Assembly (NCBI GenBank): GCA_003650785.1
Contig: QMRW01000075.1
Location: 1 to 6,250, forward strand
DNA from: Thermoprotei archaeon
GTDB lineage: Archaea; Thermoproteota; Thermoprotei; Thermofilales; B20-G17
DNA length: 6,250 nucleotides
Direction of reading: 5' to 3'
The notes beneath the pieces are model-generated. The model ran no database searches. It worked only from the letters and a program-made list of their open reading frames with translations, and was not told the DNA's origin. Positions 5,556-6,250 of the stretch are shown one piece after another. Numbering within the stretch: position 1 is the first letter of the stretch; every line of letters begins with the position of its first letter. The position numbers and the translations under genes are program-made.

Positions 5556-6250
5556 ATGCAGACACTGGGTCCTGTGGTGCTTTTAGCTCCTGCTATCTCT
5601 ATAGTAGTACTTCTAGTTCTCGGTGCTAAGGAATGGTTAATGGGTAGGAGATCGGAAGCATGGCAATACTTTGATAGATGTGCTACAGTATTGATAATGT
5701 TGGCGTCTATATGGTTCTTAGCATGGATTGCAGGAATAATCTCTGCGGAAATATACGGGAGAAGAATAGATATATTCAAACTCGCTGATGTGACGAACAC
5801 TCTATCGGAGGCTGAGAAGAAGTTCGAGGAAATGTGGAGTACTGCATATGGTTGGATAATGAGAATAGGTATCCTAAGAGCAACCTTCACGGCTATACCC
5901 TTTCTTCAACCAATATCCGAAGTACTAGGTTCCGTACTACTATGGCAGAACTGGGCGCTATCCATAGCAGCAACCTCTCTACTGGTAATGGTATTGATCA
6001 CTAGGATCTTCACACTAATAGCCAATTGGTTACTGTGCATAGGTGCTACACTTACAGCAACTGATACACTCAGAAAAGTAGGAGCAGGACTACTAGCGGT
6101 CTATGTATCTACAGCGATAGGAATACCCATAGTAGCAAATGAGGCTTACAGGATATATCAGGGAGTGCCACAGCCACCAAGCGAAATGAATACGTCCTAT
6201 AGCAGTACTGTCGGCACACCTAAATTAAACATCACATGTCCAGACATTAT
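5556..6250 (+). CDS. Polytopic membrane protein, possibly CedA/VirB6-like (3' end outside window)
   Basis: The frame is open for 231 codons from ATG 5556 to the edge with no stop. Hydrophobic segments lie at about 4-24, 43-65, 99-118, 122-149, 151-170 and 174-195. A charged stretch with amphipathic character (70-98, SEAEKKFEEMW) separates segments two and three. A hydrophilic, Ser/Thr/Pro-rich tail (203 onward) carries two N-glycosylation sequons, N212-T-S and N225-I-T, which suggests that this part faces outward. The layout, with a proline-bearing IPFLQP turn, paired helices and LRKVGAGLLA before a last helix ending in IPIV, recalls the VirB6-type channel CedA of the crenarchaeal DNA-import (Ced) system. 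That link is inference; no CedB ATPase is in view. Another membrane protein family remains possible. That it is a real membrane gene is well supported by the Shine-Dalgarno and codon use. Confidence 0.75.
   Translation, partial: MQTLGPVVLLAPAISIVVLLVLGAKEWLMGRRSEAWQYFDRCATVLIMLASIWFLAWIAGIISAEIYGRRIDIFKLADVTNTLSEAEKKFEEMWSTAYGWIMRIGILRATFTAIPFLQPISEVLGSVLLWQNWALSIAATSLLVMVLITRIFTLIANWLLCIGATLTATDTLRKVGAGLLAVYVSTAIGIPIVANEAYRIYQGVPQPPSEMNTSYSSTVGTPKLNITCPDI

Noticed and set aside
5522..5890. A 122-codon minus-strand ORF
   Set aside because: It is antisense to the membrane gene starting at 5556, which has a strong Shine-Dalgarno and coherent membrane segments.

Overview
The window looks like chromosomal DNA of a hyperthermophilic archaeon of the Thermoproteota (crenarchaeal Thermoprotei). 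The reasons are: AGA/AGG, ATA and CTA dominate the codons; TATA-like boxes sit about 25-35 bp before starts, giving leaderless or short-leader transcripts; one gene encodes a PaREP1-type protein, typical of this phylum; terminators are T-rich. Genus cannot be fixed from sequence alone.

Layout from left to right. (1) 1-903, plus: 3' two thirds of purB (adenylosuccinate lyase), cut by the left edge. (2) 991-1785, minus: an M55 zinc D-aminopeptidase (DppA family), convergent with purB. (3) 1786-2097: a 312-bp gap with the dppA promoter and a promoter/hairpin/T-tract arrangement that could make a small RNA. (4) 2098-2505, minus: a PaREP1/HEPN-fold protein with a good TATA box and Shine-Dalgarno. 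(5) 2592-2900, plus: a decayed stretch that I read as the C-terminal end of an IS200/IS605 TnpB. Its 'NSDV..xLNIV.N' segment occurs twice, 93 bp apart and in the same frame, interrupted by two TGA stops. (6) 3082-3219, plus: a 45-aa one-helix membrane protein. (7) 3346-5223, plus: a complete GH127 beta-L-arabinofuranosidase-like enzyme on an apparently leaderless transcript. (8) 5224-5431: T-rich terminator, a 17-bp perfect palindrome and promoter elements. (9) 5432-5554, plus: a doubtful 40-codon GTG ORF. (10) 5556 to the right edge, plus: a polytopic membrane protein with an excellent Shine-Dalgarno. It has no stop in the window, so a complete-ORF scan misses it, and it resembles in layout the VirB6/CedA-type DNA-transfer channel proteins.

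The genes do not form one pathway. purB is purine biosynthesis, the M55 enzyme is peptide turnover, GH127 is arabinoside breakdown, and PaREP1 plus the TnpB remnant give the middle an accessory character. The least explained parts are the right-edge membrane gene with its leader region, and the 1990-2100 and 2590-2900 non-genic stretches. No CRISPR array, rRNA or tRNA was seen.
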